Source of the DNA: Bacteroidales bacterium
GTDB taxonomy: Bacteria > Bacteroidota > Bacteroidia > Bacteroidales > UBA932
Direction: 5' to 3'
Length of the DNA stretch: 33,616 nucleotides
Assembly (NCBI GenBank): GCA_021443665.1
Contig: JABUTN010000005.1
Coordinates: 3,096 to 36,711, forward strand
The translations under genes and the position numbers were made by a program. Position 1 is the stretch's first letter. Every line of letters starts with the position of its first letter. Of this stretch, positions 26,592-33,616 are shown one piece after another. Below the pieces are notes generated by a model. The model worked only from the letters and a program-made list of their open reading frames with translations, was not told the origin of the DNA and ran no database searches.

Positions 26592-28601
26592 ATGAAAATT
26601 AAGACTATGGTTATGATTGCAGGCGCAAGCCTGTCATTGGTCTCCTGCGGCCAGAAAGGCGGCACTGCGGAGACAAAGGACGATTTCAAATACCTGATAG
26701 ACGAGTTCGCCGACCTCAAAATTATCAGATACCGAGTTCCCCAGTGGGAAGAGTTGAGCCTCTCGCAGAAGGAGTACATCTACCACCTGAGCGAAGCCGC
26801 AAAGTGGGGGCGCGACATAATCTGGGCGCAGCATTTCAAATACAATCTCGACATCAGGCATACCCTTGAAGGCATAATATCCGACTATCCCGGAGACAGG
26901 AGCACCCCTGAATTCCAGTCGTTTATGGTATATGCAAAAAGGGTGTTCTTTTCCAACGGCATACACCACCACTACGCTGAAGAGAAGTTCGTGCCCGAAA
27001 TCAGCCGGGAATACTTCGCAAGCCTCGTTGCCGAGTCAGGCCTTGCCGCCCTTGACAAAGACATAGTGGAAGCCATCTTCGACCCCGAAATCTACCGCTA
27101 CCGCAGATATATAGGTACGGACAAGGACCAGGTTGCGGAATCGGCCATCAACTTCTACGAAGGTGTCACAAAAAAGGAAGTCCAGGACTTCTACAACAAG
27201 CAGCGCCGCAAGGACGACCCCAGGCCGATTTCATACGGTCTGAACACCAAACTCGTGAAGGAGAACGGCAAAATCGTGGAAAAGCCCTACAAGATTGACG
27301 GACTCTACGGCAAGGCCATAGCCAAGGTCGTGGAAGAACTCAGGCAAGCTGCAGCCTGCGCCGAGAACGACGCCCAGCGCGAGTACATCGCCCTTCTGAT
27401 AAAATACTACGAGACAGGCGATCTCAAGATTTGGGACGACTACAACGTGGCCTGGGTGCAGGACACCTCTTCCGACGTGGACTTCGTGAACGGCTTCGTG
27501 GAAGACTACAGCGATCCTCTCGGAATGAAGGCCTCCTGGGAAGCAAACATCAACTTCAGGAACAAGGCAGCCTCCGCCCGTACCGAGACCATCTCCGACA
27601 ACGCCCAATGGTTCGAGGACAATTCCCCCATTGACCAGCGTTTCAAGAAACAGACCGTCAAGGGCGTTTCCGCCAAGGTCATCAATGTAGCCCAACTCGC
27701 GGGTGACGCGTTCCCCTACACCGCCATCGGCATCAACCTGCCCAACGCGGACTGGATCCGCAAGGAGTACGGTTCCAAGTCAGTGACCATAGACAATATC
27801 ACCGAAGCCTATGCCAAAGCCGCCGAGGAGTCTCCCAAGAGTGTGCTGGGCGAGTTCGCCTGGGATGAGAAGGAAATCGCGCGTTCAAAGGAATACGGTT
27901 CAATCTGCGACAATCTACACACCGACCTGCACGAATGTCTCGGACACGGCTCCGGCCAGATTCTCCCCGGCGTTTCATCAAATGCCCTCGGAGAATACCA
28001 GTCCACCCTCGAGGAGGCGCGTGCCGACCTGTTCGGTCTATACTATCTCGCGGACCACAAACTTGTGGAACTCGGCCTTCTCCCCAACGAAGATGCCTAC
28101 AAAGCCTCATACGACGGCTACATCCGCAACGGCAGCTTCACGCAGTTCAGCCGCGTGGAACTCGGCAAACTGAACACCGAGGCCCATATGCAGAACAGAA
28201 AACTGATTTCCGACTGGTGCATAGAGAAGGGAAAGGAAGCCAATGTCATCGAGAAGAAAGTGCGTGACGGCAAGACCTACTTCGTGATCAACGACTATGA
28301 GGCCCTCAGAGGCCTGTTCGGAGACCTGCTCGCAGAAATCCAGCGCATCAAGAGCGAAGGCGACTATGAAGCCGGCAAGGCTCTCGTGGAAGGCTACGCC
28401 GTACGCATCGACCCCGAACTCCACAAAGAGGTTCTGGAGCGTTACGCCTCCCTCGAACTCAAGCCCTACGGAGGTTTCGTAAATCCCGTGATCTATCCCG
28501 TCACCAACGACAAGGGCGAAGTCATCGACTATGACCTCGACTACAGCCAGGACTTTGTCGGGCAAATGATGTATTATGGGAAGAACTATTCGACCCTCTG
28601 A
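26592..28601 (+). CDS. Dipeptidyl peptidase III (M49), predicted lipoprotein
   Basis: Lipobox SLVSC; zinc motif HECLGHGSGQ; second motif EEARADLFGLYYL. Confidence 0.92.
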   Translation: MKIKTMVMIAGASLSLVSCGQKGGTAETKDDFKYLIDEFADLKIIRYRVPQWEELSLSQKEYIYHLSEAAKWGRDIIWAQHFKYNLDIRHTLEGIISDYPGDRSTPEFQSFMVYAKRVFFSNGIHHHYAEEKFVPEISREYFASLVAESGLAALDKDIVEAIFDPEIYRYRRYIGTDKDQVAESAINFYEGVTKKEVQDFYNKQRRKDDPRPISYGLNTKLVKENGKIVEKPYKIDGLYGKAIAKVVEELRQAAACAENDAQREYIALLIKYYETGDLKIWDDYNVAWVQDTSSDVDFVNGFVEDYSDPLGMKASWEANINFRNKAASARTETISDNAQWFEDNSPIDQRFKKQTVKGVSAKVINVAQLAGDAFPYTAIGINLPNADWIRKEYGSKSVTIDNITEAYAKAAEESPKSVLGEFAWDEKEIARSKEYGSICDNLHTDLHECLGHGSGQILPGVSSNALGEYQSTLEEARADLFGLYYLADHKLVELGLLPNEDAYKASYDGYIRNGSFTQFSRVELGKLNTEAHMQNRKLISDWCIEKGKEANVIEKKVRDGKTYFVINDYEALRGLFGDLLAEIQRIKSEGDYEAGKALVEGYAVRIDPELHKEVLERYASLELKPYGGFVNPVIYPVTNDKGEVIDYDLDYSQDFVGQMMYYGKNYSTL

Positions 28602-28615
28602 TTCGCCACCGGAAA

Positions 28616-28662
28616 GGCAATAAAAAACCAGACCCCGTTGTGAGGTCTGGTTTTTTATTGCC
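28616..28662. terminator. Bidirectional intrinsic terminator
   Basis: Perfect 19-bp inverted repeat ggcaataaaaaaccagacc / ggtctggttttttattgcc, 9-nt loop, A/T tracts on both sides, between convergent genes. Confidence 0.92.
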
Positions 28663-28671
28663 GCTTGAATG

Positions 28672-28854
28672 TTATTTTGCAGCCTCGAGAGATACCTTGC
28701 GATACTCTTTGCAAAGTTTGCTGAGTTCAAGGGCGGCTTTGCGAGCACGGGTACCGGCAGCTTTGTTGCCTTTTACGAGCTGTGCCTGAGCGTCTTTCTG
28801 GAGAGCAGCGTAAACTTCAGCTACCTGGTCCAATACTTTCTTAAGATCTTCCAT
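28672..28854 (-). CDS. Histone H1-like Hc1-family protein
   Basis: 60 aa MEDLKKVLDQVAEVYAALQKDAQAQLVKGNKAAGTRARKAALELSKLCKEYRKVSLEAAK. Confidence 0.88.
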   Translation of the reverse strand: MEDLKKVLDQVAEVYAALQKDAQAQLVKGNKAAGTRARKAALELSKLCKEYRKVSLEAAK

Positions 28855-28913
28855 TGTTTTGTTTTTTTGAGGTTAATATTTATGAGTTGTTGATGTTCAT
28901 CACTTTGTGACTT

Positions 28914-28947
28914 CAAAAGTAATAATTTTTCATTTCGCAAACAAAAA
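28914..28947 (-). promoter_or_regulatory. Promoter of Hc1-like gene
   Basis: Minus strand TTTTTG-N20-TACTTTTG. Confidence 0.65.
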
Positions 28948-28959
28948 TTAGCGTATTTT

Positions 28960-29391
28960 TTATTGCAATACGGGCATTATCAGGCCTATTTTGTTCAACT
29001 TGTCCCACAGCCACATCTTGCCCCCCTCACTTTTCGAGCATTCCATATCTATAATGAAAGAGTCCACTCCGTTGGGGACCACATACTGTATGTTCACAAG
29101 AACGGTCGCTCCGAGCCCCCCGGGATTCTTATCCAGAGAGGCCATCACACAGGTGTCCTGGGCATTGGTCTGGAGGCGGAATTTCCTGCGGGCATCGTTC
29201 CTGCTGATTTGGGTGCAGGTGGGCCTGTATAGGAACTCCCCGTTTCCGTCAGAGTAGATGCCTATGCGCTCATTCTTCAGGAAAAGGGCCTTTTCCTCAG
29301 AATCTATCTCAATCTGTATATTGTTCCGGCATCCCCCCGCAAGAACGCAGAGCACCGCCGCCAATATGACTTTATGGAATCTTTTATTCAT
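28960..29391 (-). CDS. Small predicted lipoprotein, unknown function
   Basis: MNKRFHKVILAAVLCVLAGGC lipobox; start overlaps the M6 stop (ATGAATAA). Confidence 0.7.
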   Translation of the reverse strand: MNKRFHKVILAAVLCVLAGGCRNNIQIEIDSEEKALFLKNERIGIYSDGNGEFLYRPTCTQISRNDARRKFRLQTNAQDTCVMASLDKNPGGLGATVLVNIQYVVPNGVDSFIIDMECSKSEGGKMWLWDKLNKIGLIMPVLQ

Positions 29392-31363
29392 TGTCTACCT
29401 TTATTTCCTGGCTTATCACTTCCTGCGAGTGGTCCGCAGAGTAAGTTATTGTGACTGTCACGGTATGAGTGCCGGCCGTATTGAACACTATATTGTAGGG
29501 GTCCGCACTGACACCATCGCACGCCCACTCCACCTTCTCGATATCCTCTTCCACATTATACACCATCAGTCTGAAAGAGTCGCCCGGGACGCAGGCAGAA
29601 GGCAGACCGTGGATTGCGGGATAGGGAGAGGTCTGCGAAGTGGTGGTAAAGTTCACTCTCACCGTGTCCGAACAGGTCCTGCGCCCGATCTGATACACTC
29701 TCGCCTCATATACGGTGTTCATTTCGAGGCCGTCTATTACACAGGAAGGGTCTCCCACATTCCGCACCTTCCACTCGGATTCTGCCGGAGTCCGCCACTC
29801 CACCTCCCATCTCAGATTGCGTGAGGACAGGTTCTGCCACTCCACAAGGGCGGCATTCTGGTAAGGTGTCACCCTCACATCCGCCGGTTTCATCAGGAAC
29901 TCCCCATCATCCTTTTCCACTTTAAGACGGACCTTGTCGCCCTCGAGGTTTATGTTTTCAAGGGCAAGGCCCACGGGATCCGAACTCCAGGCTATGAAGG
30001 GGGGAACCGACTGGGTGGAAAAGGAATGGATATGCGCCCTGCCGGGGAAGAACACCTGGTCCACATCTTCGGCATAGGGGAAAGCCTCCACAAGGTCAGC
30101 GCACTCGTGCTTGGCAGAGGCGTTTATGAGGCCCATATTCCACCTGACCACCGCCTGTATGCCGTCAGCAATGTTCTTTGACTTGTCAATCAGATACACC
30201 AGCATCCCCCTACCCCCTATATGTCTGTCCCAGGCCTCGTCGATTCTGGTCTCCACAAGGAAATATTCGTCCTGGTTGGTGGTGGGGAAACGCAGGGCCT
30301 TGCCGTTCAGGTTCACGGCCTCAAGTTCCACCTCGTCCCCAGCCGCCGGAGTGCAGGCATCCAGGATGCCGAGCAACTCCCTGTCAATCGCACAGAAATA
30401 CGGGGGAGTGTTGCTCCTGTCATTGTAATTGCCGTAATCCATAAGGGACAAAGTCCCCCATAGGGCCTTTGCTGTCCCGTTCTTGGAGTAATCCACATCA
30501 TACAGGTCCAGCAGCCCGAGCGAATGGGCATACTCGTGGCAGAAAGTCCCTATGCCGGAATACTCCAAAGGCTGCACATCCTCCTCCCCCATAAGTTCGG
30601 ACACAATGCCATAGAGTCCGAGCCGCACATTGGGAAACCATCTCCACGAATCCGAATACTGACCGAACACGGGCCAGAGCAGGTCGGGATTAGCGGCCTC
30701 AGCCTCATTGCAGCCGGCTACGCAGAACATCACGAAGTCTATGTAATCGTCTCCGTTAAGGTCGTAATCCTTGAACCTCACGCTCTTCATCGCGGCGGTC
30801 ATCGCATCCAGAATCATCGACTCCCTCTTCACGTCATATTCTATGCCTCCCTTCCCGTCAGCGACATTGGCCCCGTAGAAAGCCAACGGTTGGCCGAGTT
30901 TCACAGGAGAGGCTACATCGAAAACAAACTCGCTCCCGGGGATGTTGTCCTCGAAATACTGCCCGGCCTTTGCGCAGAAAGTCTCAAGATATCCCTTAAT
31001 GTCCGCAATGGAGAAACTCACATCGGAGAATTCCACGGGAATCATTACCGCCTTGTGCTTCCCTTTCGCGGGGGCCTTGGCCAGCGCTGCCGCCGCCGAT
31101 TTCGTCAGGTTCTGCTCGCGGAGCAACAGCATACGCTCGGCAGTCACACCAAAGACGGGGCGGTAGAAACCATCAGCCCCCCTTTCCACGACCACTCCCA
31201 TCGCGTCCGTCAGCCATCTGCCGTACTCGTCCCCGTGGATATACACCGTCATCTTCGCACCGTCGGGCTGCACCACGCTTATGGGACGCGGAGACGCCCC
31301 CACCGCAAAAACCGTAGCGGAAAGGCAGATTAACGCAAAAAATATGACGATTATCCGGCGCAT
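29384..31363 (-). CDS. M6-family secreted metalloprotease with FN3-like and PKD-like C-terminal domains
   Basis: Signal peptide; GTFCHEYAHSLGLLDLYDVDYS; LWGTLSLMDYGNYN; C-terminal beta domains. Confidence 0.9.
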   Translation of the reverse strand: MRRIIVIFFALICLSATVFAVGASPRPISVVQPDGAKMTVYIHGDEYGRWLTDAMGVVVERGADGFYRPVFGVTAERMLLLREQNLTKSAAAALAKAPAKGKHKAVMIPVEFSDVSFSIADIKGYLETFCAKAGQYFEDNIPGSEFVFDVASPVKLGQPLAFYGANVADGKGGIEYDVKRESMILDAMTAAMKSVRFKDYDLNGDDYIDFVMFCVAGCNEAEAANPDLLWPVFGQYSDSWRWFPNVRLGLYGIVSELMGEEDVQPLEYSGIGTFCHEYAHSLGLLDLYDVDYSKNGTAKALWGTLSLMDYGNYNDRSNTPPYFCAIDRELLGILDACTPAAGDEVELEAVNLNGKALRFPTTNQDEYFLVETRIDEAWDRHIGGRGMLVYLIDKSKNIADGIQAVVRWNMGLINASAKHECADLVEAFPYAEDVDQVFFPGRAHIHSFSTQSVPPFIAWSSDPVGLALENINLEGDKVRLKVEKDDGEFLMKPADVRVTPYQNAALVEWQNLSSRNLRWEVEWRTPAESEWKVRNVGDPSCVIDGLEMNTVYEARVYQIGRRTCSDTVRVNFTTTSQTSPYPAIHGLPSACVPGDSFRLMVYNVEEDIEKVEWACDGVSADPYNIVFNTAGTHTVTVTITYSADHSQEVISQEIKVDNE

Positions 31364-31417
31364 TTGTTACTTTTGTGGCTGTACAAAAACCTTAAAACCT
31401 TGCAAGATACACATTTT

Positions 31418-32377
31418 ATGAGAAAGTATATCCCAAGTTCCTTATTTTCAACACTTCTTGTGGGTCTTTCCCTATCTGCCGGCGCCCAATGCGAGTCGGC
31501 GAAACTGATTGAGGAGGCGGGCAAATTCGAAGACTGGCGGGTTTGCGAAATCAAAGAGTCCAACATCATCGGAGGCAACACCTATTATATATACAAACTC
31601 AGCGATGGTGACACCCTCCGCGGCAACCTCCCCTATATCCACGCCGAAGACGAGCCTTTCGCGACTTCAAACATCCTGGCGAATGTCAGCGGAATCACCA
31701 AAGCCTCGGGCAGTGTTTTTCCCGACGTCCACGGTGACGGCAGATGCGCCCGCATCGAGGTCATACTCGAAAAGGTCAAGGCCCTCGGCGTCATCAACAT
31801 CAGCGCAGTGTCTCAGGGGACCATCTTCGTAGGTTCGATGACCGAGCCCATCACCAGTGCCTCCGCCTCCTATAGCCAGGCCTGCTACGGCATCCCCTTC
31901 ACAGACCGCCCCAAGGGTCTCCAGTTCGACTACAAGGCCGATGTGGGCAAGCGCAAGACGACCAACTGCAAGAAATACGAAGACTCCCCGGACTACGGGG
32001 AAGTGGTGGTGTTCCTCCAGAAGAGATGGGAGGACGAGAAAGGACGGATTCACGCCAAACGTGTGGGCACGGCCTATATGACCCTTGACGAGTCAACTGA
32101 CTGGAGGGAAGGGGTGCAACTGCCCATTTCCTACGGGAGGCTGGACAGCGGACACAAGTATCTGAATGTCCGCTCGGAACTCCGCCCCGACGGTGAACTC
32201 GCCCTGTACGACATAAACTCCGCGAACAAGTCCACAATGATCATAGAAGAAGGCTGGGCAGACCGCAACGAACAGCCCACCCATCTGATAATGTGGTTCG
32301 CCGCATCGAATTCCAGGCCATTCCTCGGCGGAGTGGGCAACAAGATATGGATAGACAACGTGAAATTCGTCTATTGA
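31418..32377 (+). CDS. PCMD (putative carbohydrate metabolism domain)-type secreted protein
   Basis: Signal peptide MRKYIPSSLFSTLLVGLSLSAGAQ; GIPFTDRPKGLQFDYKADVG; FAASNSRPFLGGVGNKIWIDNVKFVY. Confidence 0.75.
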   Translation: MRKYIPSSLFSTLLVGLSLSAGAQCESAKLIEEAGKFEDWRVCEIKESNIIGGNTYYIYKLSDGDTLRGNLPYIHAEDEPFATSNILANVSGITKASGSVFPDVHGDGRCARIEVILEKVKALGVINISAVSQGTIFVGSMTEPITSASASYSQACYGIPFTDRPKGLQFDYKADVGKRKTTNCKKYEDSPDYGEVVVFLQKRWEDEKGRIHAKRVGTAYMTLDESTDWREGVQLPISYGRLDSGHKYLNVRSELRPDGELALYDINSANKSTMIIEEGWADRNEQPTHLIMWFAASNSRPFLGGVGNKIWIDNVKFVY

Positions 32378-33441
32378 TTCTGCTCGCCGTCCTGTGGGCA
32401 CTGCCGGTCGGAGCCTGCGGACAGACGACGAAGGGGGAAAGCAATCTTCCTCCCAACATCGTACGCCTCTCCCCATACGTAAGCGTGGGCTATTCACCCG
32501 AGCGGAGCGGAATGCTCTACGGAGGTCTTAACCTCAGGTATCTTAGCGACCTGAAATCCAAGGAAATATCCTCTTTCGACTTCGCCGCCGACATTTCCCT
32601 GAACCTATCAGTCGGGGCGTCCGCCAGCGGCATCCATTATTCTCCCAAAGGCAGGTTTGTGATAGATTGGGGCGCCGGCTACGACTACAGTCCCATCCAG
32701 TTTTGGGGAGTGGAGAACATAGGACAGGCCAAGGATGCTCCCTCTACCAGCCTCACCTCACACAAACTGAAGGTTAAGGGGGATTTTCTCTATCGTGACA
32801 TCCGTTCCGGCATATACATAGGCCCCATTGCCGGCCTTGACTTCTACCGCAACGCCAAGGTAGCCGACAGCAGTTTCGTCATCGGACTTGCCCCCGAGGA
32901 ACTCGACCTTTTCACAGGACTGCACTTCATCTGGGACAAAAGGGACAATATGGTCTATCCCACCAGGGGGGTCTGCATGGACCTCCTGCAGCGTTTTTTC
33001 TTTCCTTTGAGGGGAGGCACCGAGACCTTCTACAACACCACTGCACTCCTTGACGTCTACATCCCGGCCTGGAAGGGCGCTGTCTTTATGCTTGACTTCT
33101 ACGGAGACTTCGTATATGGGAACGCCCCCTGGATGATGTGGCCCCTGCTCGGACAGGACTCGCATCTGAGGGGCTACTACAACGGGCGCTACCGCGAAAA
33201 GAACCTTTTCTCCGCCCAACTCGAGTTCCGGCAGAAGATTAAGGAAATCCACGCTATAGTGGTCTGGGGAGGCGCCGGCTGGATGTTCCACGACGTCAAG
33301 AGCTTCAATGTCAACACTGTGCTCCCCACAGTGGGCCTGGGCTACCGCCTTAATGTCGGCGGCTTCGTCCTGCACATCGACTTCGGTGTCGGCCGTGAAT
33401 GGCAGAACAGCCTCACCGCCGGCTTCTCCGCCTCCTTCTAA
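32347..33441 (+). CDS. Omp85/BamA-like outer-membrane barrel without POTRA domains
   Basis: Signal peptide; aromatic-rich alternating strands; LRGYYNGRYREKN (Omp85 RG[FY] motif); C-terminal ...TAGFSASF. Confidence 0.75.
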   Translation: MDRQREIRLLILLAVLWALPVGACGQTTKGESNLPPNIVRLSPYVSVGYSPERSGMLYGGLNLRYLSDLKSKEISSFDFAADISLNLSVGASASGIHYSPKGRFVIDWGAGYDYSPIQFWGVENIGQAKDAPSTSLTSHKLKVKGDFLYRDIRSGIYIGPIAGLDFYRNAKVADSSFVIGLAPEELDLFTGLHFIWDKRDNMVYPTRGVCMDLLQRFFFPLRGGTETFYNTTALLDVYIPAWKGAVFMLDFYGDFVYGNAPWMMWPLLGQDSHLRGYYNGRYREKNLFSAQLEFRQKIKEIHAIVVWGGAGWMFHDVKSFNVNTVLPTVGLGYRLNVGGFVLHIDFGVGREWQNSLTAGFSASF

Positions 33442-33483
33442 TCGGCTCTGAATCCCCGTCCCACGCGACCATATGCTTCATCA

Positions 33484-33541
33484 CCCTCGTGAACAGTGCG
33501 CTGGCGTGAGTTGCCGAAAACGCCTACGCCCTGCACGAGGG
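33484..33541. repeat. Inverted repeat / stem-loop candidate
   Basis: ccctcgtg ... cacgaggg perfect 8-bp arms, with inner ggcgt/acgcc arms. Confidence 0.45.
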
Positions 33542-33559
33542 CTCTGAAGGCAGCAACTG

Positions 33560-33611
33560 CGTCATCCTGAAGCGAAGCCGAAGGATTTTTCGCCGGCGTC
33601 TCAGAATGACG
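33560..33611. repeat. Dispersed-repeat-like intergenic element with imperfect terminal inverted repeats
   Basis: cgtcatcctga...tcagaatgacg (one mismatch between arms), internal agcgaagccgaaggat. Confidence 0.55.
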
Positions 33612-33616
33612 GGATA

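Noticed and set aside
26592-28601. HECLGH in place of classical HELLGH in DPP III as a novelty
   Set aside because: The HECLGH form is already reported for Bacteroides DPP III.
33510-33560. Possible tmRNA tag sequence (gccgaaaacgcctacgccctg reads AENAYAL)
   Set aside because: Lacks the Ala-Ala-stop ending; no convincing tmRNA 5' end and no tRNA-like 3' half in the window.
1-33616. CRISPR arrays, tRNA/rRNA genes, transposases, restriction or abortive-infection cassettes
   Set aside because: None recognised on either strand; the CPBP protein alone, between manA and ftsB, does not make a defence system.

Overview
33.6 kb of a Bacteroidales-type chromosome: genes tightly packed, TAnnTTTG (-7) promoters, no rRNA, tRNA, CRISPR or recognisable transposase. 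The left half, mostly minus strand, runs tmk, a DoxX-like/glycosidase fusion, truA, a Bat aerotolerance-type cluster (MoxR, DUF58, BatD-like membrane protein, BatA, BatB-BatC fusion, BatD, BatE), glmM, a divergent DUF1343 (NamZ-like) protein, rpmE2, an aldose-1-epimerase-like protein and a secreted TSCPD-like 4-Cys protein. The right half has folP, purB, an S41 lipoprotein protease, hslR, manA, a CPBP protease, ftsB/divIC, pth, rplY, a C11 (clostripain) lipoprotein, a YtxH/holin-X/small-basic trio, a DPP III (M49) lipoprotein, an Hc1 histone-like protein, a small lipoprotein plus M6 metalloprotease pair, and a PCMD protein coupled to an Omp85-like barrel without POTRA domains. No obvious new defence system or mobile element was found. 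The best leads are: (1) strong depletion of the palindrome CATG (about 11 sites found by eye, none in the first ~5.4 kb); (2) a signal-peptide-bearing TSCPD-like 4-Cys protein; (3) two in-frame fusions in which the partner's export signal persists as an internal membrane segment; (4) a His/Cys-rich tail on ManA that overlaps the hslR start; (5) a trio resembling E. coli yqjD-yqjE-yqjK; (6) the PCMD/POTRA-less Omp85 pair; (7) a structured terminal intergenic region with a dispersed-repeat-like element.
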